Below, one piece after another: positions 11,991 through 22,400 of a DNA stretch of 64,000 nucleotides (positions within the stretch are counted from its first letter, which is position 1; each line of letters starts with the position of its first letter). Under the pieces are notes generated by a model. It saw nothing but the letters and a program-made list of their open reading frames with translations, had not been told where the DNA came from and ran no database searches. This stretch comes from Mesostigma viride. Its lineage: Eukaryota; Streptophyta; Mesostigmatophyceae; Mesostigmatales; Mesostigmataceae. The translations under genes and the position numbers were made by a program. The stretch lies in assembly GCA_009746045.1 (NCBI GenBank), contig RPFO01000089.1:1425666-1489665 (forward strand). Reading direction: 5' to 3'.

Positions 11991-12030
11991 AGTTGCGATT
12001 CTTGTTGCGATACTGCGGGTGACCCCTGTA
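11991..12030 (-). repeat. T1 right terminal inverted repeat (with TA)
   Basis: Exact reverse complement of 8815-8854. Just inside is an A10/T10 run. Confidence 0.95.
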
Positions 12031-12270
12031 CGTGCACTAGGTCCCGTACGTCAAACCCACCCCATCCTCATCCCACCCATCCACGGGGTCATATTGGGGC
12101 CCAGGGGAGTGGGGGGGTGTAGCTGTGTCTGCCCCTGGGAGCGACCCGTGGGGTACCACCTCAGATGCTATACGACAGGCGCATTATCCTTCACTACCCA
12201 CCCCAGTGCCCTGTTGGCTGCCAGCTCACTCTCCATGTCATCCCCTTGCTTATAGACTGTCTAATCACCA
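12031..12270 (-). pseudogene. R1 linker between integrase and protease-like domain
   Basis: If T1 is removed (keeping one TA), this segment joins the R1 protease-like region at 8814. On the minus strand it contains an acidic peptide (GDDMESELAAN) similar in place and character to the acidic linker after the integrase of element C. Stops are present. Similarity is weak and the call rests on position. Confidence 0.45.
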
Positions 12271-12273
12271 AGA

Positions 12274-14016
12274 AAATGTCCTCATATGAGGACATTTTTA
12301 AGCATGGATACCATTTGTAATAACTCACATATTTCAACAAATCCATGGGTACGGCATGGAACCATGTTCATTTATGATATGTTCAAGAGTTGCAATGCTT
12401 AACATCCATGAAATATGCTCACTGTATAATGGTTTACGATTAATGAATGCAGGGGGGTCGCTACGCGAGTGACCAACAAGCACTCAAGTCAACAATATGC
12501 CCAGAAAGAAGGCAGGGCCAGGTCATGGCTGGTCCTGAAAATGCACCCAAGGTGCCCACAACATGTCTACGTTACACCCTCGCTATCCTAGACCCTGCAG
12601 CCTGCCGGGGGGGGGCACAAAATGTAACTGGCAGCCAGGGACCATGGTGCAGGCCAAATAGCAGGTGTAAAGCTAGCTCAAAGCTAGCCCAGTCCAAAGA
12701 ATGAAATAAGAAGCAAATACTTGCCAAGGTTAGGTCCATGATCGTTATTGGACGCTTGGCTGCCACCACGGTGCTCGACAATGATGCTGAAGCCTTCAAT
12801 TATATATGAAGCAGATACTGCAAAGAGGCACAAATAGCAATACAAGCACAATGTAAGCATGACAAGCTCAAGTTTCCAAGCCAGTCTAGCTCACTTGGAC
12901 ATGAGGTTAAGCGTTAGAAACATATGTGCAACATCCCAGCAAGCCTTGAAAAAGTTTTCAGCAACAAGGCAGTATATGTGTTAAATCAAACTACCACATT
13001 GCAACTAAGCACGGTGACTTCTACTTGCTGCTGTTTTGACGACGCAAGGCCGTTTACCTTTTCAGTGACACCACGGGAAAAGAAAGCATTACCCAGCAAA
13101 CTTCCTTTAAGTTCCCCGGACATAGGCGTAATCACAACCACGACGTTGGGCATTGAAAAGAACCGGAATCATTAAGTCTGCGGGAGTAATAAGCTACGAT
13201 ACTCTTGACACGCTTGTTTAGAACGATGCGGTTGCGGATGACATCCGGAACCTTGTTCTTGACGTGCGCCCAGGCCGCCAGCTGCGCGGGACAGCTCAAG
13301 AAATATATATTAAAGGACGGTGACGCCCGGGAAGCACCCAGCCTTGCGGCAAAAGTAAAATATGGCTCGCGCTCGCCGTGGTTTTCGCCAGGCGTGACTG
13401 CGATATCACGACGAAAAAATGGAGACTCTTTGACCCATCTAACTGCCCAGGTCCCTCTGTTGCCCGGGTCGCCCATTAACCCAGAAGCGTACCATAACCC
13501 ATACTCGCGATATCCGCAGCGACTGGGCGGAAAAAGAAATTGTAAAACCGAACTGCATACTGACCTATCATGCCATCTACGTAGCTTCCAGATTTTCTTC
13601 AACGATGCCAAAATCCGTTCATGAACAATATTTTCGACATATACAAAGCAACTGCACGTCAAAAGCAGCATCTTCGAAATGACTAGATGATGATCTAAAG
13701 TTCTGTCTTCATTCGGGGCAAAATAATGGCCTATAACGTTCAGGCAAGCCTCAGAACGGGAACGACCCCATAGCCGTCACTCGACAAAATACTCGATTAC
13801 ATTGCAACGTTCTTGCTGTAGTAGGTACTTTTCCTCGCCTCATATTTTCCAGGTACGGTCGGCCCCTGTCGACCCCGGGGGCTTGGCGCGCTCAGTACCT
13901 ATCCCAGTTTCGCGCCAAAACCCACCAGGGATCCTCAGGACCAACTTTGGCGCCAAAACCGCCCCCCTGACCCCCCCCGTCTCAAACGAGGACTATGTCC
14001 TCAAATGAGGACATTT
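12274..14016. mobile_element. T2: candidate element with palindromic termini
   Basis: The ends 12274-12295 and 13995-14016 are reverse-complement related, about 22 bp with one mismatch, and each is itself a palindrome (ATGTCCTCATATGAGGACAT at the left). The R1 integrase remnant stops exactly at the right end and R1 linker sequence appears to resume at the left end, so T2 looks like an insertion in R1. I find no clear target duplication and no transposase. Minus-strand open frames at 13132-13671 are unassigned. Confidence 0.5.
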
Positions 14017-14380
14017 GGTTTTTGGACAATAGCCTGCCACCGATGCCCATGGGACCCTATACACCCGATCATTCCACTCTATGTCTATGACCCGCAGCGG
14101 CCAGTCTAACTTTGTGATGGCCCCAGGTCCCTGCATGGTGCCCCGTTTGCCGCTGGGCGAGCTCTCCTTGTGGAACATAACCAACTGCCCGACCTAGCTC
14201 AAAAGCGCTAGACAAATCAGGCAGCGTGGCATCCTTGAGCCGCAGCTTGGCGGCGGTATCCTGTAGATGTGTCGCGTCTGCGTACCACAATCTCCGGCGC
14301 CACCATGGCGGCTGGCCACTCAGCTTTGGTAAAACCCAAATGAGCTGAGCTGACGTGCCTGCCTTAAGGGGACGTGGCGC
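14017..14380 (-). pseudogene. R1 integrase C-terminal remnant
   Basis: On the minus strand, two frames together give segments matching the post-catalytic integrase region of element C: a KLRLKDATLP segment (C has RLAVKDAKHP), then VMFHKESSPSGKRGT (C has VLFYKESGLGKVGT) and a beta-rich tail. A single frameshift separates the two halves. It ends at the T2 terminus. Upstream integrase core and gag of R1 were not found. Confidence 0.65.
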
Positions 14381-15986
14381 GCCGAATATTTTCCGCGCCA
14401 AAAAATTCGCGGTACCGTCCGTACGGTGTATAATGTGTGCCGAGAGCCCGAGACCGCTCAACCCTCGCGGAGGTGGCCATGGCGGCATGCCTTTATATGC
14501 AATATTAATCGATATGGCACGTAAACAGCTAGAAAAAATGCTTGAATTTCGCAGAAGATTAGTTGATGACCTCATTTCATGGCGGAAAGTTTACGGTTTG
14601 CAATATCGCTAATTTCTCGAACGGCTACGGGCGCGGGGGTCCAGGATATAATTTCTCTTGCGGATCATGAAATTTAATGCAGGTTTACGGCAGCTATTGT
14701 GAGGCAACGTAGGCTCTAAAGAGCGATTATGAAGCTAACTTTATGGTGTTGTCGAGTTTGTGCCGAAGCTTCCCGGTTTCTTTTACATTTCCGGCATTCA
14801 AGGTAAGAACCTACGCAGGCCTGCATGCGCATGTCGCCTTCGACGTATTCACGGAAGGCGCACCTTCCTTGTTCGCCTGGTCAATGGATGATGTCTTTTA
14901 TTGTTCGAGCTTGCGTGCCAGTTTATGCATGAAACATTTCCACGCAGGCAGGTGCATTAACGTCGGCCTTTCGCCTTTTTTTCGGGCAGTTTCCCCGCAG
15001 GAAGCGCTCCATTTCTTTCGGTTGCATCTTCTGATTCCTAGCAATTTCGTACAATTTCGTGTAGTTTGTGGCTGGCATGCTAAATGCGCCGAGGTCAAGT
15101 TGTTGGTAATGTGTTGACATTTGTTTTCCATAATCCTTTGGACATGAGCTTGCTCAGACGCTTTGTTATGTGCCGGATCTGACACGCCTGTTTTAGAACG
15201 ACATCCGGCATGTGGCTAGAGGCTAACAAGCTGGCATCAGCTTCTTAGCAAATTGCCATATTGGAAAGGAAGGTGAGAGTGGTTCTTTTGCTGGCCATAC
15301 TGCATGAGTGGCATTGCATTAGATAGGTGTTTCCATTGCTTTCCTTGAGCTATAACCATTAAGACTTCCCTGCTATGTGTGCAGCAAGGCAAGCTGGATA
15401 GGATGTGAATGCTTGGCAGACAACATGTATGATTTGCTGCCAAGTTTGCAGGCTGCAGTTGCCTCTATTGCTTGGGCAGTCTTTCTAAGGTTTTTACACG
15501 TATACTTGCTGAGTTCTTGGCATAAATTTACATGGTAACCTTGGGCTGAGCATAGTGTATGCTCTCTTGGCGCGTGTATGCCTAGCGATGGTGTTGCTAT
15601 GCGCACGCTGGCAAGGCTGGCCATGCTGAGGGCAGGGGAGGGCAGATGAGGTGCCTAGCCTTTTCTTATGTTGTGTGATCGAGTTGGGCATGTTTTTTGG
15701 CTTCTTGGATGGAAAACATGATGTCTAGGTGGCCTTATACACAGAAAAACCTAATTTAGCGTATGTTCAGGTTTTAGCACGCAAAACCTTATAACTTGAT
15801 CGAGCTAAACTTGTCGGAATGACCTGGGACTTGGACCACTGCTGTCCCCCTGTTAGCCGGATTTTCGCTTGATTTTGTGGCCTTATCTGAAGTGTTTATG
15901 ATATGTTTATTCCCAATGTCCGGTAAAAAAAGACCTGTTTTGCGGGAAAATTAATAACTGTTCAAGGTTTTGCCATTTCCATGACA
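14381..15986. other. No supportable gene
   Basis: Several open frames of 60-124 codons on both strands, none with recognisable motifs. The stretch is the left flank of element A, whose 5-bp duplication TAAAT is at 15987-15991. Confidence 0.5.
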
Positions 15987-15991
15987 TAAAT

Positions 15992-16636
15992 AGTTAGAAA
16001 GAGCTCCCAACGCATGTGAGCTCTTGGTCTTTCACAGCACGACTTAGCCAATGTTGCAAGGCAGCAACCTTAAATCTGTTCACCAGGCCACGACCACTGT
16101 GGGCACTTCCACGACCAAGGTGGCACCCACGGTTCGTGCTTTCCGAGATAGCTGGTCATCCCCCATGACCAAGCTATATCCTTTGCGTTGTTCCTCGTTC
16201 CCATCGGCATGACGAGGCACGTGCAGGCGTACAAGCAAATCCACAACGTCCACTGGCATCAGTGCAGAGCCAGGACGTACTGGATTTGCCTAGACTCTGC
16301 AACCTAGGAAGTACAGGACCTGTCACAAGCCTGCAAGGTCTAGTATCCTTGCAGCCCTGTGCCAGCTCCAGTACCCCACTGGTCACAGGCTGCTGCTCCT
16401 CTTGGTCTGCGTGGATCACAGTCACGTGATAGACAGGCTAAGCCTGTGCAGGCACGGCCTGCCACGTGTCCTGTCCACTATACCAGAGGACTGCACCCTA
16501 GTCGGCCACGGATGGCTAGGACTTCGGGACTTCATATCTTTCTCGTCCCTTGTCTGTTTCAGGCGGTCAGCACGGCGTTGGAAAGGTCTTTCCAAACTGC
16601 ATCCACTTAGCATATTGGTTGCCCAAAATGCTAACT
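15992..16636 (-). repeat. A 3' LTR
   Basis: 645 bp, nearly identical to 38534-39181 and more diverged from 41258-41897. The termini are AGTTAG and CTAACT rather than TG and CA. Confidence 0.93.
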
Positions 16637-17647
16637 CCAACCCTTTCTTCTTTTGGAGCTGGACCAGCTTGAAACAAACCTAACCTTGCTTGTGCCCACT
16701 CAGCCACAGACCACTTGGTCCCTTGGGGTTGATCAGACCTGATAGGGCCCAGGGTCCTGCCTCCTTTTGGGTAACAACATATACGCCCTTGGACCAGGCT
16801 AGGTGTACTGGCCAGTGAATCAGAGGTCACCCCAGGTTATCCCCTGACCCCTTGGTCAGCTCCCAACCTTTCCTTGGGAACTTGGTGATAGATTAAAGAC
16901 AAGGCACATTACCTAGTCCAATGGCTGGGATTAAAGGATGCCAAGAACGTATTATTGTGAGTTCCTGATCTTTCACAGTTATCACAGGCGCCCGTTCTTA
17001 TGGCGCCCGCCTTGGCCAGCCTTTCCCTTTTTATGCTCAAAGAGACTCAGGTAGCACCCATGCAAATACTGCCTTATTGGGGAGCCCATGTCTTCACTGG
17101 GTGTTAAGCCCAGGAATCACTCATGCCAGGCTGTGGCTCTGCTGGGGAATTGAACCCCACCCCAACCTCCAGGTTTATAGGTGACCTGGAACTTCACACA
17201 AGAGAAACATTACAACCATGAGAACAACATGATGAGAGACACATGATTATGTTTTATTCAAGCATTATATAACCCAGAATGTGGCTCCCTGGCAACCATG
17301 TTCCACATGGTCACACAACCAGGTTCTTTATTAGCAACAGGTTGGAAACGAGCACTAGAAAACATATATACAGCAACCTGTAAGAACCAGCATTCGGGTT
17401 GCCCTTGCATGGCCTAACTGTTTGAGGCCAAAGGCGTCGACTTAAGTCCTGGCGACTCTTCTGAACCCCATGGGGAGGGCCAGGCATGATTCTCAGCTGG
17501 TAGGAGTGACATTCCACACCAACTCCTGTCCAGGAGGGTGTACCTAACCCTGAAGGACCGGCTGTCAACTAGTAAGCACCAGTCACCACTTGGTACTTTG
17601 GTCAAGCAGCCCACTGGGGACACCCAAGCTGAAGCAAGGCCTGGTCT
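16637..17647 (-). other. A 3' untranslated region
   Basis: Between the RNase H stop and the 3' LTR. Contains AATAAA-type signals on the minus strand near 17330 and 17250 and ends in the polypurine tract. A 'ggggttcaattcccc' palindrome near 17150 resembles a tRNA T-arm, but no tRNA can be folded around it. The same layout recurs in B at 41898-42904. Confidence 0.7.
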
Positions 17648-18275
17648 CTATGGCCGCCCGTGTAAGGGGTCCATGAGCCCACGGAGCAGGGGGTACTGCC
17701 TCTCCGCCTTCTCCTCCAGCTTGGTGAGGGCATCTGCAGGGTTGTCCACACCAGGCACATGTTCAATGTGAGCTAGGTAGGACATCTCCTTGAGCAACAA
17801 GTAGTCAAGGTCCCTGCTCCTGGCCAGCTGCCTGTGCACAAATTGCACCATGCCCATCACTATCAGTCCTCACCAGTGTGTGCAGCTGCAACCTACAGGA
17901 AGCCACTAGTGACATAGCTGGTAGAAGAGCTCCCTCAAGTAAAGAGCAGTATGCAGCCCTTTACAGATTGCCCTGCACTCAGCATGCAATATCACTGCTG
18001 GGTGTAACCCTGTTCTGCAACCGACTGTACCAGGTAACAAGTGAGGTGTGATCTTGCTCCAGGGTAACTAATGCTGCTGCCCTGCCCCTGACCTCTGTGA
18101 CCTTCCTACTATCCATAGAACTGTCCACATAGAGAACCATGTCAAGGGGCTTGTACAAATCCACAGGACCCAGTATAAGAGGGGGAGACATCATGACAGC
18201 CTGCACCTCACTCTCAGCACCCACCTCAACCAGCTGGGAATCAGTAAGTCGACTCAAAACCAGCAAGTCAGGGGC
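17648..18275 (-). CDS. A pol: end of RT and RNase H
   Basis: The last part of the A polyprotein, which removes the RNA strand during replication. The RNase H start is visible as LYVDSSMDSRKVTEVRG with TWYSRLQNRV downstream, and the typical Copia ending is HVPGVDNPADALTK (17700-17750). A 2-bp difference from B near 17905 and a frame change split the domain into two open segments. The homologous B sequence reads through this point, so the break is private to this copy. The upstream junction at 18275 is where element L is inserted. The stop codon follows LHGRP. Confidence 0.85.
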
Positions 18276-18304
18276 ACATATACTTGCAAGCCATGCCAGC
18301 AGGG

Positions 18305-19386
18305 CATGCGTGGACGATAGGAATTATAGCACCGGCGGGCTTCAAAGTGCCGGACGGCAGGCGGTACCACCACTCCGTGGCAGCTTGGCCCAGTTTGCTA
18401 CCGGCTGGCACACGTTTTCAGTGAATTTTGGGCTCCAGATTTAAATGCAACGTGCGGTTTGAGGCAGGGGAAAACATGCGTGGACGATAGGAATTATAGC
18501 ACCGGCGGGCTTCAAAGTGCCGGACGGCAGGCGGTACCACCATTCCGTGGCAGCTTGGCCCAGTTTGCTACCGGCTGGCACACGTTTTCAGTGAATTTTG
18601 GGCTCCAGATTTAAATGCAACGTGCGGTTTGAGGCAGGGGAAAACATGCGTGGACGATAGGAATTATAGCACCGGCGGGCTTCAAAGTGCCGGACGGCAG
18701 GCGGTACCACCATTCCGTGGCAGCTTGGCCCAGTTTGCTACCGGCTGGCACACGTTTTCAGTGAATTTTGGGCTCCAGATTTAAATGCAACGTGCGGTTT
18801 GAGGCAGGGGAAAACATGCGTGGACGATAGGAATTATAGCACCGGCGGGCTTCAAAGTGCCGGACGGCAGGCGGTACCACCATTCCGTGGCAGCTTGGCC
18901 CAGTTTGCTACCGGCTGGCACACGTTTTCAGTGAATTTTGGGCTCCAGATTTAAATGCAACGTGCGGTTTGAGGCAGGGGAAAACATGCGTGGACGATAG
19001 GAATTATAGCACCGGCGGGCTTCAAAGTGCCGGACGGCAGGCGGTACCACCATTCCGTGGCAGCTTGGCCCAGTTTGCTACCGGCTGGCACACGTTTTCA
19101 GTGAATTTTGGGCTCCAGATTTAAATGCAACGTGCGGTTTGAGGCAGGGGAAAACATGCGTGGACGATAGGAATTATAGCACCGGCGGGCTTCAAAGTGC
19201 CGGACGGCAGGCGGTACCACCATTCCGTGGCAGCTTGGCCCAGTTTGCTACCGGCTGGCACACGTTTTCAGTGAATTTTGGGCTCCAGATTTAAATGCAA
19301 CGTGCGGTTTGAGGCAGGGGAAAACATGCGTGGACGATAGGAATTATAGCACCGGCGGGCTTCAAAGTGCCGGACGGCAGGCGGGC
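18305..19386 (+). repeat. L 5' array of 170-bp monomers
   Basis: 'catgcgtgg' begins at 18305, 18475, 18645, 18815, 18985, 19155 and 19325: six full 170-bp units and a seventh broken after about 60 bp, where the coding-side sequence begins. The units are almost identical (a C/T difference in the first). By analogy with mouse L1, whose 5' UTR is built of promoter monomers, these may be tandem promoters. That function is inference. Confidence 0.93.
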
Positions 19387-19497
19387 GACCGCAGCGCGTT
19401 GGGGGGCTGCCGCCCCCCAAACCCCCCGCGTGGGGGGCTCCGCCCCCCACCCCCCCCCCCCCCCCCTCGGTGGCTGCCACGCCTGCCCTGATTGTTC
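19387..19497 (+). other. L leader with poly-C tract
   Basis: GC-rich leader between monomer array and first ATG, with a run of about 20 C near 19448-19467. Length there is likely to be unreliable in the assembly. Confidence 0.6.
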
Positions 19498-22400
19498 ATG
19501 GACGACCCACGACCCCCTTCGCCCAACGGCTCCCCCGCTCCCCGGTTGGCGCCTCGGCGGTCCTCTCGGCTTGCGGCCCTTCTTGCGGAGGTGGGCGACC
19601 CGGCTGCGGGGGGCTCGGGCGCCCCGGTCTCCCCCTCCTTGGTCTGCGAGGTCTGCCGGAGCGGGCACCGCGGGCACCACATGTTAGTTTGTGATGCTTG
19701 CAATTCCGGGTGGCACTTGCAGTGTCTTACTCCCCGGCTCTACCGGGTCCCGCCGGGCTCCTGGACGTGCCCGCGCTGTCCCCCCCGGCGGGCCCCCGGG
19801 CTGCCCTCCCCGCTGGGTGCTCCGGCCCCCTGCCCCGTGTGCCCCCCTGCCGAGGCCCTCGGGGCGGGCCGTGGCCTGCCCGATGGGGCCGCCGTTGCTC
19901 GGGCCCTGGCGCCCTCGGCCCCGGGGCCCCACCCGTCGCCTGGCCCCGCCGACGGGGGCGCGGCGCTGTCGCCTGGGCTGGGCCCGGCCGACCCCCGGCG
20001 GGCCTGGCGACCCCGGCGCCCGCCCCCGGCCCCTCGCTCCCCGACGCTCTGGCCTCCCTTCCCCCGGCCGCGGTTGGCCACCCAGCCGCCACCCCCGTCC
20101 TTGCCGCGTGGGACGGCGGCCCCCGGGCCCACGCGTTCACCTCGTGGCCGCCCTCGCACATTGTCGGCGTGGTGGGCCGCGCCACCTTTTCTTGGGCGTA
20201 CTGCCCTTTGTTGCTGGACGCGGTCGGGTCCAGGCCGCCTTCCCCTCGCTCCCTAGGCCCCCGGCCTTCCTGGCCCTAGTTGCGCAGGTGCGGGCGACAT
20301 TTCTTTCCGCCGCCCCCCGGTGACGGCCTCGACTCTTTGGGGGTATGTCTTGGAAGGATATCACGCCGGCTGCCGGCTGCCGTGGCATCTCCCGGCCGCC
20401 CGGCAGGAAGAGCTGCTTTCCCTGGACGAGCGGGTGGGTCAGGAGGTGGTCGAGTTCGTCACGGCGGTGGCTCGAGACGCACAGGTCTCGGTGCGGGCGG
20501 CCTACCTCGCGGGCGGCGCCGACCTGGGCCTCATGTCCCCGCGGCAGCTTCGCCTCTTCTTGGACGCCCAGGCCCCGCCTCCCGGCCCGGTTGCCAGTGG
20601 GGGCTTTCTCATCACCTCCCTCAGCCTGGCGCAGGCCGCCATGCTGCGTGTGGAGTTCGGGGCCCCCATCGCGGTTCAGGGCGGCCAGGCCATCTTGGTG
20701 GACTCGGCCGGGCGCGCCCAGCCCCTAACCGCGGGGACGCCTGTTTCTGCCTTCCTCCACGACATCCTGGAGTTGGCAGGCATCCCGCACGAATGGCACC
20801 CCGCGGCTGACCAACCGGTCGGCATCCTCTCGCGCGCCCAGATTGCTGCTCTCCCGGGTTGCTGGGAGGCCGGCTGGGACCCGCCCCCCCCTCATGTCCG
20901 GTCCCTTCTGGAGGGGGACGACCCCGAGTCGGGCTCCTGTGCCATCTGCCTTGAGCCCTTCCGGCCGGGGGATGGCTTGTGTCGCCTGCCCGCGTGCGGC
21001 CACACATTCCATCAAGCGTGCATCGCGCGCAGCTTGCTCCACTCCGTGCCGCGCTGCCCGTTGTGCCGGGCTGTTGTGCCGCCCCCTGGGACTGCGCTTC
21101 CTCTCGGCCCGCCCCCGGTCTCGCTGGGTCCCCTGCCGGGTCCCCACCGGGCCCCGGGGCCAGCTGCCTCCCCGACCCCTCGGCCGCCGCCCCCGGCCTC
21201 GTTGCCGGGGCCTGGGGTGGTCGCGGGCGCGCTGGCGAGTCCCCCTGGGAGGGGCGCCGGCGTTCTCGATCCCCCTCCGCTGGGGGTCTCCCCGGTGGGC
21301 ACTGCCTCCTCCGTGGCCCCGGCGGGCCTGCCGGGCGCTGGTCGGGTCGTGGTGCGCGCGCCTGCCGGCCCGGCTGGGGAGACGCCGCAGGCCCCACGTC
21401 CTGCCTTTGCTGGCGCCGCTCCCCGCCACTCAGCGCCCGCCGACGGCCTTCACCGGTGTGCCGTGCTGCTTCCCACGGGGTCCCCGTGTGCGGTGTGTTC
21501 CACAACCGTAACCTCCTCTGCCAGCACCTTCGCGCTGTGCACCCCGATCTCGGCGCGGCGGATCTGCAGGCCATGAGCTGTTACCGGTGCCCGGAAGCTC
21601 ACTGCCAGCGGGTGTACTCCATTCACGGGCGCGCTCAGCACGCGCGCGCCTGTGTTGCTCAACGGCCCCTCAACCGGCCAGCAGTCCCGGCCCCCTCCCC
21701 CCTCCCGCCTCGGCTCCCACCGGCTCCCAGCCCCCGCCGCCCGACTACTCGGCCAGTTGGCGTTGGCTTGACACGGTTCCCTGGGATGCATGCGCCATCA
21801 ACCCGACGTCTACCCTGACCGACCTCCCCCACCGCGCGCGTAGCCTTTTCGCGCAATGTGCAATCGTTTCTCTCCGGCGCATGCACGCCGCTCCGGACGA
21901 CCCGCTGGGCTTTAAACTGCACATGGTGACCCCCCGCCTGCTCCTCACCCCTCTCGGGCGTGGTGTGCGCGGCCTCCAGGGTGCGGTTATTGCCCGTTGC
22001 CGACGCTTTCTGCAGGGGGACTGGGAGGGGCTGTTTGGCGTGCCGCCCCCGCGCACGGCCCGGCTGTCGGGGGAGGTCAACTTCGAGCGGGTGGCCGCCG
22101 ACGTCATCCGCCTCGTCCGCGAGGGGCAGCTCAGCCGGGCCATGACCCGCTTGGAAATGGCCAAGCTGGCCCCCGCCAATGCGGCTACCCTGGCGGCCTT
22201 GGAGGCTCTTCACCCTGCGGAGCCCGGATTCCAGCTGCCCGTGCCGGACCCCCTGCCGGCCCCCCTCCGGCTGGACCGCGACTGCTTCCTGGAGGTGATG
22301 CGTGCGGTCCCGCGGGCTTCCTCTACCGGGCCGTCGGGCTGGCGCTACGAGCACTTGGAGGTCCTGGTGGGGCATGGGGGCGAGGACATTCTCTTTGACA

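Larger units (their letters stand above)
8817..12028. mobile_element. T1: DNA transposon with 40-bp TIRs, TA target duplication
   Basis: 8815-8854 and 11991-12030 are perfect 40-bp reverse complements. Reading the outermost TA as the target duplication leaves an element of 3,212 bp that starts CAGGGGTCACCC and ends GGGTGACCCCTG. The subterminal regions (8855-8960 and 11800-11990) carry many copies of 'gttgcga' in both orientations, as expected of transposase-binding sites. No open frame inside resembles a transposase, so it is probably non-autonomous. A TA duplication is typical of Tc1/mariner-type elements, but without the protein the superfamily is not settled. It is inserted in the retroelement remnant R1. 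Confidence 0.85.

Noticed and set aside
17140..17180. tRNA-like 'ggggttcaattcccc' in the A 3' UTR
   Set aside because: No cloverleaf can be built around it, and it is conserved in B simply because the whole region is homologous.
18305..19386. Possible CRISPR-like array
   Set aside because: 170-bp units are contiguous with no unique spacers, in a eukaryotic retrotransposon.
19684..21818. Many long overlapping GC-rich frames on both strands of element L
   Set aside because: High GC leaves few stops; only frames with zinc-finger, RT or endonuclease motifs were kept.
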